This document shows positions 22,283 to 33,052 of a stretch of 64,000 nt of DNA, in pieces; position 1 is the first letter of the stretch; every line of letters begins with the position of its first letter. The stretch covers positions 109,725,601 through 109,789,600 of the forward strand of contig NC_083339.1 in the NCBI RefSeq assembly GCF_019175385.1, in the 5' to 3' direction. This stretch comes from Lycium barbarum. Taxonomy: Eukaryota > Streptophyta > Magnoliopsida > Solanales > Solanaceae. The notes below the pieces were generated by a model. The model had not been told where the DNA came from. It was given only the letters and a program-made list of their open reading frames with translations, and ran no database searches. Position numbers and translations under genes: made by a program.

Positions 22283-23685
22283 AAGATCCTTCCCCTCTAC
22301 CTGATGTTATGGCTCTGAGAGCTTGAAATCGAGTACCTTGGCCACCTTGCCTAAGTCTTGGACAATTTCTCTTGAAAAGCCCCATATCATCACACTCAAA
22401 ATATCTTTGGTCTAGCGTCAGATGCTGAACAGAAACGGACGAAGTTGAAAAACCACCGTGATCTGCGGCTCTGGCCTGCGAACCCCCTAGCTGACCGAAA
22501 TAGTACTGACTGGCCCCTGATGGGCCTCCACCAGAAACCTTCATAGCTGATTGAACAGGGCGTCCCGAATAAAACTGAGAACTCTAGCCTTAGAGAAAGA
22601 GCCACCGTAACCACCACCCTTTCGGGCCTTCTTCTCCGTGTGCTTATGGTAACCCTCCTGCCGAACGTCCTTGACAGTCCTAATATGATCCATCATTTCC
22701 TGAATGGAAGCACCTGTTGCTGCAAGCTGAAGAGCTGACAGCTAAAGGGCAGTGTTCAACCCCTTTACAAATCTCCTGACCCTCTCCTTCTTAATAGGAG
22801 CAAGTTGGAGGGCATAGTAACACAACGAATGAAACCAATTCTCATAAGCAGCCACAGATAGATTACCCTGCTCAATATTACAGAAATCATCGCACCTGCG
22901 GTCCCTCAAAGTACGAGGAACATGCTTGTCTAGAAACACCTGATAAAACAAAGTCCAAGTCAATGGAGGTGATCCCGCTAGCTTACACTCTACAAAAGTC
23001 CTCCTCCATAACTTGGCATCACCCAAGAGCTGGAAGGTCACAAAATCCACAACATACTTCTCTATTGCCCCCCATCCTATGGAGCCTCTCATGACAGTCC
23101 ATGATTAACTCGTACGTATCCTTGACCTCAGTGCCGTAGAACTCTGGAGGTTTCATCTTAATGAATCTCCAAAACAGATCATGCTCATCCCCGATCAACA
23201 CCGGACCTCCCACTGGCCTAGGAAATACACACAGCCCTGAAGCCTCATCCAATCGAGAAGCCACAGTTGCAGCATGCTATAACTACGGAGCGTGAACTTT
23301 TCCTGTAGCTGGATCACCCACTTTAGCACCCTAAGCACCCTCACAGCTTGTAACATACCTACCTTTGTCAAATAATTTAGTAGGTTTAACATTCGGACCA
23401 TCACATCTGACAACACCGGAGAAGCTATAATATCTGGCTGAGCTGGTGCTGCTTCAGACTCTGCTGCCTCATCTGGGACTACCTGAGGCCTGGGGGACTC
23501 ACCCCATTGAAAACCAGTGGCAGGAGCCTAGCCCTTGGCTCGTGCTGCTGCTCCCCTGCCTCTACCACGACCATGGCCTCTGGCCTGGCCTCTTCCACGA
23601 ACTGCGGCCCCAGCGGCCTGACCTCCACTGCGCACTGCGATCCAAGCGGTCGACACGGGTACCTCGTTATCTGCTGCTGTTGCAT
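22283..23685 (-). pseudogene. Copy D gag (Retrotrans_gag plus decayed zinc knuckle)
   Basis: The likely start codon is at 23685. The core (23264-22742) reads FYGTEVKDTYELIM, LLGDAKLWRR and then FLDKHVPRTLRDR, the Retrotrans_gag pattern. The C-terminal part (22544-22152) is Gly/Arg/Gln-rich and holds FECDDMGLFKRNC, a CCHC knuckle in which the first Cys is Tyr and the His is Leu. Gag forms the particle and packages element RNA. At least four frame breaks are present. Confidence 0.8.
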
Positions 23686-23912
23686 GGGTCCTCACTATCT
23701 ATGAGAGAATAAAAAGAATAGTCAAATGCCAATTTGAATCATCCAGATACCAATTGGAATCAAGTAGTAAGAAAGACAAACAAATTGAATTTTTCTAGTG
23801 TCCCATAGCCTCTCGAAGATATGTACAGACGTCTCCATACCGATCCGCAAGACTCTACTAGACATGTGCTTGTACAATGTGATCGACAAACGTAGGGCTC
23901 TGATAGCAACTT
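23686..23912 (-). promoter_or_regulatory. Copy D leader: tRNA-Met primer-binding site and acceptor-like site before gag
   Basis: On the minus strand the 5' LTR ends GTCGTGTAA (the usual GTCGTGACA mutated) and is followed by GTTGCTATCAGAGCCC (23895-23910), a tRNA-Met PBS with one change. The leader ends in a pyrimidine-rich CTATTCTTTTTATTCTCTCATAG (shown here in parts: CTATTCTTTTT, ATTCTCTCATAG), with the AG at 23700-23699, 14 bases before the gag ATG. That is a good 3' splice-site consensus. Confidence 0.65.
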
Positions 23913-25836
23913 TTACACGACCCAAACTGCCATGAGTGACACCCATATAAATCCCCTAGTGGGCGAACTATCTTCTTAACAAACTATCCAAGCTATTACC
24001 TCATTACTTAGCCAGTTTTAAAACATTCAAGGATATAACCGATATAAAAATCTCCAAACGTCTAGTCATGCCATAAATAAATAAAATCTACGGAAGCCTA
24101 ACTATTACCACCCTAAAATCCGAATGACACCGTACAAGGACTCTAAAACATAATTGTCTAAAGAATGAATAGTTGTCTAAAATAAACATAAATGTCTGAA
24201 ACGAAATAGACATCTAAAATAAGAAAGATCTTCAGGCGGCCTGGTATGGATAAGAGCTCACCCTCGAATCTATCGGGAACTGGCCTCACGCTAAATATGA
24301 GATCTTGTATATGTCTCTGAATCACAATCGTAAATCACAAATTTCTCCACTCTGTCACATATCCCTACACATATGCTAAATAGTAGTTTTTGACCGGTTA
24401 GCCCTAACCTGCAAGGGACCCATGGTGTCCATGTACTCTCGCTCCGAAATCTTACTTCGGATCACGAGCCTTTCACGTCGGCCATATCCTCACCCCCGTC
24501 AAATATGCCTTTTCATATTTATAATATCTTTTGTCCTCACAATGTATTTTCGTTCCACAATTAATAAGGAATGTGAACAATTAATAATCAATAACAGGGA
24601 ATACAAGTCACCATGTCACAAGTCTTATCAAGACTTAAGAATCAAATTATCAACAACATGAATATGAGATTACTCCGAGTCAACAAGAAGAGTATATGTG
24701 AACTCCTTCTTTATCATTTCATATTAGTTTATCATATAATTAATCAATATCAAACTGTAGGGATTACCAACCACACTTTATGTTTAAAGCCCTAATCATG
24801 ATTATCCTATCAATTTCGTCACACATACAATCAACTAATCAAAGTCTAACTCAAGTAGACCGTAACCTACATCAAAGCTGAACTGGAAAAATGTAATCAC
24901 TCCGCGATAGCTTTCCTCTTTTAGAAAACTTCTGAATGTTCAAAGTCTAGAAATATAAAGCTATATGAATATTCAAATCATCTACTCAAATAATACCACA
25001 CTTTGGGGGTAAACTATCACTAAGCGTGAATTCATCATAATATCAACCCCAATAATCATATTCTATCTATTCACGAGTTTCCTAATCGTTCCAACCCTTT
25101 TACAAGGAGTTTTTATGCCAATGCTATCATCTTTATGAAACCCTAGGTATCATTCAACAAGTTCCACCATAAATAGGCAAGTTCTTATCCTAGGAATATA
25201 TAATCTATACTCCTAGATGATTAAACATCAATAAAATCGAAAATCAAGGTTTTCTTAAGTTCTAGGGTTTTAGCCCTTTAATTCACAATTAATGGACCTT
25301 TAACTGATCATGGAATCTATCATGATAAGGGAATTAATAAAGTCAAGGGTTGAGACTTACCTTTCAAGTGTACTTTAGCCCTATCCTTAGAATTTCGCCA
25401 CAACAGTTCTTGGAAACTGCTTTGGTGTTATGTGGGGAATGGGTTCAGAATAAAGAATATAAAACACAGATTCTGCCTCCCGTAGACCGCTGCAATGGTT
25501 AAAGCCTCGCTGCAGCGGTCTCGCTATAGCAGGAAAGCTCTCGCTATGGCGGACCTCATTAAAGTCCCACCTCCCCGCAGCGGCGACCCCCTACCCGCTA
25601 CGACAGACCCGCTGCCGCGGTCCCACACCCACAACAGCGGTTCATTTTGACCAGTAGCTTGGGTTTTTGCACCAGTTTCCACTCAAAAATTCCAACACCA
25701 ATCCAAGGCTCTACAGACGTAAAGAAAACATGGACAGATACATAAAATCATGCTACAGACTCACCCGCGGCCACAAAATTCCCAAGAATGTCTAATTTTC
25801 TAATTCACCCCAATAACGGCCTATTGGGTGGTTACA
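23913..25836 (-). mobile_element. 5' LTR of Gypsy copy D
   Basis: It is the partner of 16682-18641. On its own strand it starts TGTAACCACCC and ends GGTCGTGTAA next to the PBS. It holds a GC-rich block (25475-25640), a TATA-like TTTTATATTC (25464-25455) and donor-like AAAGGTAAGTCTC (GT at 25360-25359). Confidence 0.85.
25355..25640 (-). promoter_or_regulatory. Copy D 5' LTR GC-rich block, TATA-like box and donor-like GGTAAGT
   Basis: The same order as in LTRs A, B and C, read on the minus strand: GC-rich palindromic words (CCGCTGCAGCGG type), then a TATA-like box, then about 95 bases later AAAG|GTAAGT. The 3' LTR has GGTATGT at the equivalent place. Function is inferred from consensus and position. 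Confidence 0.4.
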
Positions 25837-25841
25837 ATAAG

Positions 25842-26462
25842 GTTTCTGGTTAAGCGATCTTCGCTGGGGCGAACAAGTCCCGCTTTCGCGATCCTGCCTC
25901 AGCGGATACGCATCCGCTGAGGGCAAAAATCATTAAATGAATCACCCTTCTGCTCCTATGGGCCAATTCCTACTTGGGTGGACCCGCTGGGGTGAACACC
26001 CTCCATTGGGGTGAGACACCAGAATCCAGCAATTTTTCTGATTTCACCAAGTATCACCCAAAATCCCGACAACTATCTGAGATCTCCCGGATACAAACCA
26101 AACTTGCAGGCACATGTAAAAACATGCTACGAATCCATCCGTGACCTTAGAATTCCCAACGGAAGTCACTTTGACTCGGTTAACCCTCAAACGGCTAAAA
26201 CTAAGTTACCAAAACACACCCGAGAGCCTCTGGAACCGAACAAGCCACCCCACCATGTTCTAAATGACCATCCGGAGCTCACATAATTTACATAATTCCG
26301 ATAGAGGTCCGTTTACCCAAAACTTAACAATTTGTCAAACGTTTTCACTTAAGGGTTCTATTTCTTTCAACTTTCACTAGAAACGCCCGAATACCTCGGG
26401 AACTGGGTCGATGAGGGTAATAAGGTCAAACATGCATAACGACCGAATGGATCATTTTATCA
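25842..26462 (-). mobile_element. Older Gypsy LTR (copy E), upstream (U3) part
   Basis: On the minus strand it starts near 26462 with a decayed LTR start (...GGTCGTTATGCATG). It then follows LTR B phrase by phrase: a GTAAACGGACC segment, a short GAAATTTTGAGG-like segment (GGGAATTCTAAGG), and the GC-rich block at 25855-26020. Copy D inserted just left of 25842. A plus-strand 91-codon open frame here is spurious. Confidence 0.65.
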
Positions 26463-26611
26463 AACTATATTTTCAATTAATATAATGTTACAAAATAAAA
26501 CAAAAGGCAATAGTCGCGAAAAAAATTTGCAAATATTAATTTTAATGTAGTTTGGGTCTGAGCTTAGCACGAACCAAGTGTATTTCCTACTATAACAATA
26601 CAGTAGTATTA
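26463..26611. other. Unassigned AT-rich spacer
   Basis: Between the LTR E start and the hAT MITE. No open frame, repeat or motif was recognised. Confidence 0.4.
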
Positions 26612-26619
26612 CGTAACAG

Positions 26620-26789
26620 CATGGGCGGAGCCACCTTAGAAAGTCACATGCACACCTTCGTTGGAAAACTACGCGATGTACATAGGTTAAATGTTAGCTA
26701 TTATGAGTATATATTTAATTTTGCACACCCTTAACACAAACGAAAAGAAAATTTGCACACTCTTCCCCAAATTCTTGACTCCGCCACTG
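26620..26789. mobile_element. hAT-type MITE
   Basis: Left end CATGGGCGGAGCC and right end GACTCCGCCACTG are near-perfect inverted termini. The flanking octamers are cgtaacag (26612-26619) and cgtaacaa (26790-26797), an 8-bp target duplication with one mismatch, the hAT hallmark. It is 170 bp and non-coding. It belongs to the same family as 42084-42282. Confidence 0.85.
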
Positions 26790-26797
26790 CGTAACAA

Positions 26798-28363
26798 TCA
26801 TGCAAACCGAGTGTTAAAGTCTGAAAGGGTGCTTTTGCCTTTTTCTCTTCCTGCGTCTTTCTCTCTATTTTTTCAATTCAATCATCCTTTTACTTTCAAT
26901 TCTTCGCAATCGGTGATCCCTTGTCTTGGTTTTGAGCCTTAAAATTCTAGTTTTGGTTTCTCTTTCTATGGTTTTGATTTTGTACTAGCGAAGAAGAATC
27001 ACAAAATTTCTACTTAATTGGTGGGTTTTTGAGTTCCGTGTACGCTAAAGTCAGAATTTTTCATCTGGTTTCATGTTGAGTTCTTTTAAGTGGTTTTCCT
27101 CAAGGTTTGAATTCTATTTTTAGTTAATTCGAGCTCATTGTTCAATAACGGCTTATATCTCTCAAATTTTAAAAAAAAAATGATACTGCTTAATTTAGTA
27201 GTTAATATAAAAATAATACTTCTATGTTTCAATTTTTTTGGCTAGATTCGGAGTATAAACTAATTATGTTTGGTGTGAGATCGGATATAGAATCTTCAAT
27301 TTTTTAGAAATTAAAATATTTTGGAAGTATTTCAAAATATTATAGTCAAAAAGGGAGGTCACAAGGGAATAAAATGTGCACTAAACCCATCTGAGAGTGA
27401 AAACAAATATAGCCCCTTTTCTACTTTCTTGTCCCTTATCCCTTCTACCTGAGATGTTTTTCACTTTTAATCAACTTTTACTTTTAGGATCACAAGGAAC
27501 ACACTTCTTTAGAAGTAGTTCCTCAATCCCTGATTTTTTTTATTTGATCGGTAAAGGATCTCACTTTTGATGAACTTTTATTTTGGACCACTTGGAACAC
27601 ACCTCTTTAAGAAGTACTTCCTAATCCCTCATTTGTTTTAAGTTGATCGCTAAAGGTCTTTAGTGTCTTCACTATCCTATCTTGTTCCCTTTGGTTCACT
27701 TGACCCATTTATTTACAAGTCGAACTTTCCTTTTATAAAAGGTCAAGCTGATATAAATATGTGGTCATTCATATTAACTGTATTTTGTTATTCAACTAAA
27801 TCTTCACTCCTTTCACTGTCGTAAGAGTGTGGCAGTGATGTATGAATTAGGTGCACGCCACGAGTTCCAACCTTCCCGCAGATAAAATCTTACTATTTAA
27901 ATGGAGAAGGGTAGAGCGACGGGTCCATTATATACAACGTTATGAATAGTGCGCTTAGCCTTCGGAGATTTCTCGGTTATAATTGTTCAACTTCTGGCTA
28001 AATGAATGCTTATTTTCTCTTCCTAAATAGAAGATGTTCAACTTTGTAATATTGAGAATTGTTCTTGTTTGTTATTCTTTTACATGTTATGCATCAGTGT
28101 CCTAACAAACAAAATTAATGTAAACTCTGGATGGAAGCATAAAGTAAACCCATAACTCGTGAACAATCCTGTACATAATGTCTCAAAATTTAATTCATGA
28201 ATTACCCTTATCGTTCGAGGTCCAGTCATTTCCTCGAGTTAATTCGAGATAGTTTAGACTTATCTTTTGATTTAGAAGTGTCTAACAAAATATTACAAGT
28301 AAAAGTAATATTCCAATCGATATAAGCAACGTGATAACAGTACTTGATTTTTCTTTAAATGCC
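26798..28363. other. Unassigned DNA upstream of the Copia insertion; possible gene 5' region
   Basis: There is no long open frame. The first 150 bases are strongly pyrimidine-rich on the plus strand (CTTTTTCTCTTCCTGCG and similar), as in plant transcription-start/5' UTR regions, followed by T-rich, intron-like sequence. Beyond 27450 there is a 100-bp imperfect tandem pair. A host gene fragment cut by the Copia element is possible, but no exon could be identified. Confidence 0.3.
27461..27660. repeat. Imperfect tandem duplication of about 100 bp
   Basis: Two adjacent units start TCACTTTTAATCAAC (27461) and TCACTTTTGATGAAC (27561). Both carry GGAACACAC, CTTTA(A)GAAGTA and TTGATCG.TAAAGG in the same order. 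Confidence 0.8.
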
Positions 28364-28368
28364 AATAT

Positions 28369-28640
28369 TGTTAACCGACGGGCTTAGTTGTAATTATAAT
28401 AGTTAGAATCAATTAAGTATATGTTATAATAGTTAGAATCAATTAAGTACTTGTTATAACAGTTGTAATTAGCTGATAGATTGCTGATAATTAGCTGATA
28501 TATAGAATCAATTAAGTAGCATGATTACACGCATAATTAGCTATGGTTTAGTAACCATAAGTTGTATAAATGTACTACCTATTCCATTGAGAAGATTATT
28601 CAGAAATTATGAAATAAAACATCACTTTACAATTCTATCA
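28369..28640 (+). mobile_element. 5' LTR of Copia element
   Basis: It starts TGTTAACCGACGGGC and ends TTACAATTCTATCA. Internally it has a short duplication of ATAATAGTTAGAATCAATTAAG. The sequence after it (TTTATCGAAACTC) is a poor match to the usual tRNA-Met PBS, so the PBS is decayed or different. An open frame over 28521-28793 is incidental. Confidence 0.85.
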
Positions 28641-28805
28641 TTTATCGAAACTCTAGGGTTTCTATTCTTATTCTTGTCTTTCTTTTCTGATCAACTTACT
28701 GCCTCTATTTTTTTTTATCTTGCTTCCGCACTCTGTGTTATTTTTTTTTCTTTTGATTTGGTGTTTCCTGCTCCTGGTTATTTTTTTCATTGATATTGGT
28801 TCGTG

Positions 28806-29740
28806 ATGGAATCAAAGCTCTCCTCATCATCTGAGCTAGTGATGACTAAACTAACCGGTAAGAACTTTGGGGATGGGGGTTTCACTTTAGGGTTTTTATC
28901 CAAGGGAAATGTCTCTTTGGATTTATCAATAGCTCGTCCAAAATGTTGACTGATGCGACAAACAAGAAGGCCTGGATTACGTTCAACTAAGGTAATTGGA
29001 TGGATGATAAGCTCTGTGTCAGACGACATTGCTGCAGGGTCTCGGATATATGAGACGACGGTTGAGATGTGGTCTTATGTGCACTGGATTCATCGTCAAC
29101 AAAGCCTAGCAAAAACCTTTGAATTGTAATGAAACCTTGTTGCCTATGAGCAAGGCGACAAGGACGTCGACAGCTACTATGCCAGATTCATGGCATTGTA
29201 GTCAACGCTAGGTCACACTGTCCTTTCTACTCTTTCTGTCGTGGCATTGAAGAAGATATGTGGTGAACGACAACAATCTAGGGTGGTCGGGTTTCTCATG
29301 AAGTTGAGACCTGAATTTGATCATCTCCGCTCTAATATCTTGAATCAAGAAGAAATCCGACTTTCGACCTTTTTAGTGTCGTCCGCAGCTCTTCTAACGG
29401 AGGCTCTTACTACTGGATCAAATTACTGGCCTACTTCACGCTGAGTTTTGTCTGTAAACAAATCCAGTGTTATGGGTGACAATGGTTTGGCCATATTACA
29501 GTCTGGTGCCCTAAGAAACAATTAGGCCTAACAGTATATTGCAACTATTGTCGTGAATTAGGCCATCTATTAGCTGATTGCCCAACCCAGCCCGCTAGGC
29601 GATTCCCAGCCCAACACAAAGCTTTGGAGACAGAGGTGGTTAAGTAACCAACTGCTGTTTCCCATTCTTTTGATATGGCCTGTATGACTGAGCTTAGAGA
29701 AAGTCGTTGCCCGCATCCTTTCAGCATCAGCACAAGGTAA
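28806..29740 (+). pseudogene. Copia gag with zinc knuckle
   Basis: It starts at ATG 28806 (MESKLSSSSELVM), followed by KLTGKNFG and, after a break, YETTVEMWSYVHWIH and LRPEFDHLRSNIL, all typical of plant Copia gag (UBN2 type). A complete CCHC knuckle, CNYCRELGHLLADC, lies at 29541-29582. Gag builds the particle. At least three frame breaks are present. Confidence 0.8.
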
Positions 29741-30260
29741 AAATAATTTAGTTATACCTTCTAAATCTTTCCATATAGATAGTGGTGTTGGTAATCATAT
29801 GACGGGTGATGCTTCACAATTATCTAATATTTCTCTATCATAATCGCCTACTAAGGTTGTTACTGCTAATGGTCATGTTTTACGTGCGTCTAGTTCTGGT
29901 TCAGTTGTTTTACTTTCTGATGTTCTCTTTGTTCTGAATTTGACAACTAATCTTATTTCGGTTGGACAACTAGTAGACCAAAATTGTATTGTTCTATTCT
30001 CATGTTTTGGTTATATTGATCAGAGTGTGACAACGGGATGGATCATAGTAAGGGGACGTAACGTGGGTCACTTATTTTTCCTCAGACCTGTTGGTAATGA
30101 TAAGTTTACATGTTTTCTTTAGGCTTTGGTGGATGAAGTTTCTCATTTGAATAAATTGGTAAACCCTTTGGGATAATAAGTTGGGTCATCCTCATTCTCT
30201 TCGCCTAGCTTATATGCTCAAGTCTTGTTCGTTGCCGGCTACACAACCTCTTGGTGATGT
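29741..30260 (+). pseudogene. Copia protease and GAG-pre-integrase region
   Basis: HIDSGVGNHMTGD near 29775 is the protease active-site motif (D-S-G present). TNLISVGQLVDQNC near 29945 is the usual following segment. LGHPHSLRL-like sequence (GHPHSLRLAYMLKS) at 30184 is the GAG-pre-integrase zinc-binding start. Stops occur at about 29842, 30121 and 30174. Confidence 0.75.
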
Positions 30261-31230
30261 TTCTAGTTTGCTGAATGAAAGTTATGCCTCTTCCAAAAGT
30301 CACAATCTATCTTTTCCTACTAGGAGTACTACTTATGCTGCACCTTTTAATTTAGTTCATAGCGATGCATGGGGACTTTCCCTGTATTGTCAAGACTTGG
30401 TTATAAATATTTTCTTTTACTTATTGATCATGCTTCAAGTTTTACATGGCTTTTCTTTATTAGAAACAAGAGCGAAGTTCTTATAATTGTTATGAATTTT
30501 ATTTCATTTATTCATATGCAATTTGAAAAGGTAGTTAAGATCTCTCGATCAGATTCAGATGGAGAATTTCCTTCCACAGTCTTGCTCAATTTCCCTAAAA
30601 TTAAAGGAATTTTGGCTCAATGGTCTTGCTCACATACAACAGAACAGAATGGGGCTGTGGAACATAAGAACAAACATATTTTAGGAACAACACTAGCTTT
30701 GATGGACACTTCTTTCTGTTTTTCTCGGTTTTGGGTTGAAGCGGTTCAAATGGCGGTTTACTTGATTAATAGACAACTTTCTCCTGTTACTAAGAATGTT
30801 CCCTACTCCTGTTACTAAGAATGTTCCCTATCAATATCTATATGGAACTAATCCGGATCTTTCAAGGTTGAAGGTGTTTGGTTATGCCTGATATGTATTG
30901 CTATCACCGTATGAGCGTCACAAGTTATGAAGTATGGCAGTTCGGTGTATTTCTTGGTTATAATGATATAGAAAAGGGCTACTTATGTTATGATCAATCT
31001 CGTCGTTTGCTACGAGTGTCCCGCCGTGTCATCTTTTTTGAAACTATTTTTCTTTTCCAGAATTTGAAGACAATTTCTACTAAGAATACTACCGACAAGT
31101 TTGTGGTTTTGCCCATGGTGGATGAAGAAGTGGCTGGTCCTAATGGTCCTCAACCAATTATCTTTGTTGATGATACCGTGACTGGCCTCGTTGGTGCTCA
31201 GTTTTACTTTAGCTTACTCTTCATTTGAAG
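30261..31230 (+). pseudogene. Copia integrase
   Basis: The catalytic triad contexts can be read: LVHSDAWG (about 30354), SRSDSDGEF (about 30546) and QNGAVEHKNKH (about 30645). FWVEAVQMAVYLINR follows at about 30731. A 25-bp exact duplication at 30781-30830 throws the frame, and the C-terminal part (GVFLGYNDIEKGYLCY, 30942 on) continues in another frame. Confidence 0.8.
30781..30830. repeat. Exact 25-bp tandem duplication in Copia integrase
   Basis: The unit CTCCTGTTACTAAGAATGTT plus CCCTA occurs at 30781-30805 and again at 30806-30830 without differences. Being 25 bases, it shifts the frame by one. Its identity suggests it is more recent than the other lesions. Confidence 0.95.
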
Positions 31231-31399
31231 CCTTGACTAGTCCCCCACCTCGAAAGTCTTCTCGAATCTCCACTGCACTGAGTTCACTATGGCTATTCTG
31301 TAGATAAATATGGAAAGTCTTACGCACATCCTTCTCTTCAACCATCCTTGGTTTTTACTTAGGTTCCAAGTTCGTATGATATGACCGCTTTAGATACCA

Positions 31400-32160
31400 A
31401 TTGGCAGTAGGCCTTGACTGCCAAAATTGAAGCTTTGGAAGAGAATCATACTTGTAGTTTGATTGATAAAGCTCCTAGATGTACATTTATTAGTAGTTGA
31501 TGGGTGTACTCAGTTAAGCTTACTGTTGATGGGAAGATTAGTCGGTATAAAGTACGATTGGTTACTCAATGGTACAACAAAGAATATGGCATAGATTATG
31601 AGGATACGTTTGCCCTGACTGCAAAGATATGACGGTACGTATTCAGTTAGCTCTTGTTGCTGCTCGCTCCTGACATCTTCATCATATGGATGTCAAGAAT
31701 ACATTTCTTCATGGTGATTTGGACGAATTTGTGTATCTCAAACCACGAAGTTGTGTATCTCAAACCACCTCCGAGATATGCTATCCCTCATCCTAACCTT
31801 GTTTGTCGTCTTCAGAAGTCTCTTTATGGCCTCAAACAGGCTCCACAGGCTTGGTTTGATAAGTTCTGATCTATAATATGTTTCGTTGGCTTCTCAAAGA
31901 GTTCTTTAGATCATTCACTTTTCCTGTGTCGTTTAGTTGTAAGTATTACTATACTTCTCATATATGTGGATGACATCATTATTATAGGAGATAATATTGA
32001 CAATGTTGCTCAGCTGAAATCATTTCTTCACGCTTCATTTAAGATGAAGGATTTGGGTCCTCTCACATATTTTCTGGGTTTGGAGGTTGGGTATACCCCT
32101 TTTGGCATTACATTGGGTCAACAAAAGTATTCGTGTGAGGTAGTTTCTTTGTCTGGTTAA
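31400..32160 (+). pseudogene. Copia reverse transcriptase
   Basis: MDVKNTFLHGDLDEFVYLKP is spread over 31689-31748 with a 22-bp repeat (TTGTGTATCTCAAACCAC at 31729 and 31751). SLYGLKQAPQAWFDKF lies near 31822, and the intact catalytic box YVDD (LIYVDDIIIIG) at about 31960. KMKDLGPLTYFLGLEV follows at 32041. Several stops lie upstream (31500, 31630). Confidence 0.85.
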
Positions 32161-32186
32161 CTGATACAAAGGCGGTTCTTACGCTA

Positions 32187-32822
32187 ATGGAGGTTAACAC
32201 CAAGTATTGTAAAGACGATAGTGAGCGTTTTTCTTATCACATGCTTTATATGAGTTTGGTTGGTTCACTTGTGTACTTGACTATGACTAGGCCGGATATC
32301 TCCTATGCTGTTCAGGTATTGAGTCAGTTTGTTACATGCCCTACCTGTATTGATTATTTGGCATTGCTTCATTTGATTCAATATGTTCGGGGGACAGTCT
32401 CTAGTATCTTACTCTTTCCATCAGTTTCTACATGTCAATTAGCGAGGTAATCTGACGCTGACTGGGCTGGTTGTCCCAACTCTACGCGATCGATCACGGG
32501 ATGATGTATATTTCTTGTCTCATCGCTGGTTTCTTAGAAGTGTAAACAGTAGACTCGCACATCCAAGTCGAGTACTAAGGCTAAATATCGCTCTATGTTA
32601 GCTGCTAGCTCAGAGATTGTTTGGCTTCGTTAGATTCTATCTGGTTTGGGGATTCCCGTCACTGGTCCATTACTATCGCATGCAGATAACACTAGTGCCA
32701 TTCAGATCGCCAACAATCTTGTTCATCATGAGAAAATGAATAATATCGATGTAGATTGTCACTACATTAGGGAGCTTGTTGCCGATAAGACTATCATTAT
32801 TAGGCACGTTTCTTCTCATGAT
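32187..32822 (+). pseudogene. Copia RNase H (first part)
   Basis: MYMSLVGSLVYLTMTRPDISYAVQ (in parts: VGSLVYLTMTRPDISY at about 32255) and QYVRGTVSSILLF are followed by SDADWAG (about 32453), STKAKYRSMLAASSEIVW (about 32570) and ADNTSAIQIANN (about 32680). The frame ends at VSSHD, where a hAT-like element has inserted, and continues at 41200. Confidence 0.85.
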
Positions 32823-33052
32823 CATTGTTTTGTAAGGCATTTTCTCGGCGATCCCTAGGCTAGCCCCAAGGCGTATCAAAAACGTCCCGAGGCGTACTGG
32901 TGGGCCGTAATCCCCAACAATATGGGCGTTGATTTGGGGCGTAAGCCCGAGAACTTTTTCAAATTTGAGCCAAAATTGCTTATAATTTTTTTTTTAAAAA
33001 AAGTTAAATATTTAAAGGTTAACTCATAGTAAATTCTCAAACTTTTTTTTTT

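Larger units (their letters stand above)
16682..25836 (-). mobile_element. Complete but degenerate Gypsy retrotransposon, chromovirus (Tekay/Del-like), copy D
   Basis: A 9155-bp element on the minus strand has 3' LTR 16682-18641, 5' LTR 23913-25836, a tRNA-Met PBS (23896-23909) and a perfect five-base target duplication ataag on both sides. The internal order is gag, protease, RT, RNase H, integrase and chromodomain-like end, as in Ty3/Gypsy chromoviruses. GRRCRSLIGWLDAFEE, LKVSPMKGVMRFGKK and HPVFYVAMLK in the integrase C-terminus point to the Tekay/Del lineage. Many stops, frameshifts and altered catalytic residues, plus visibly diverged LTRs, show an old dead copy. Confidence 0.9.
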
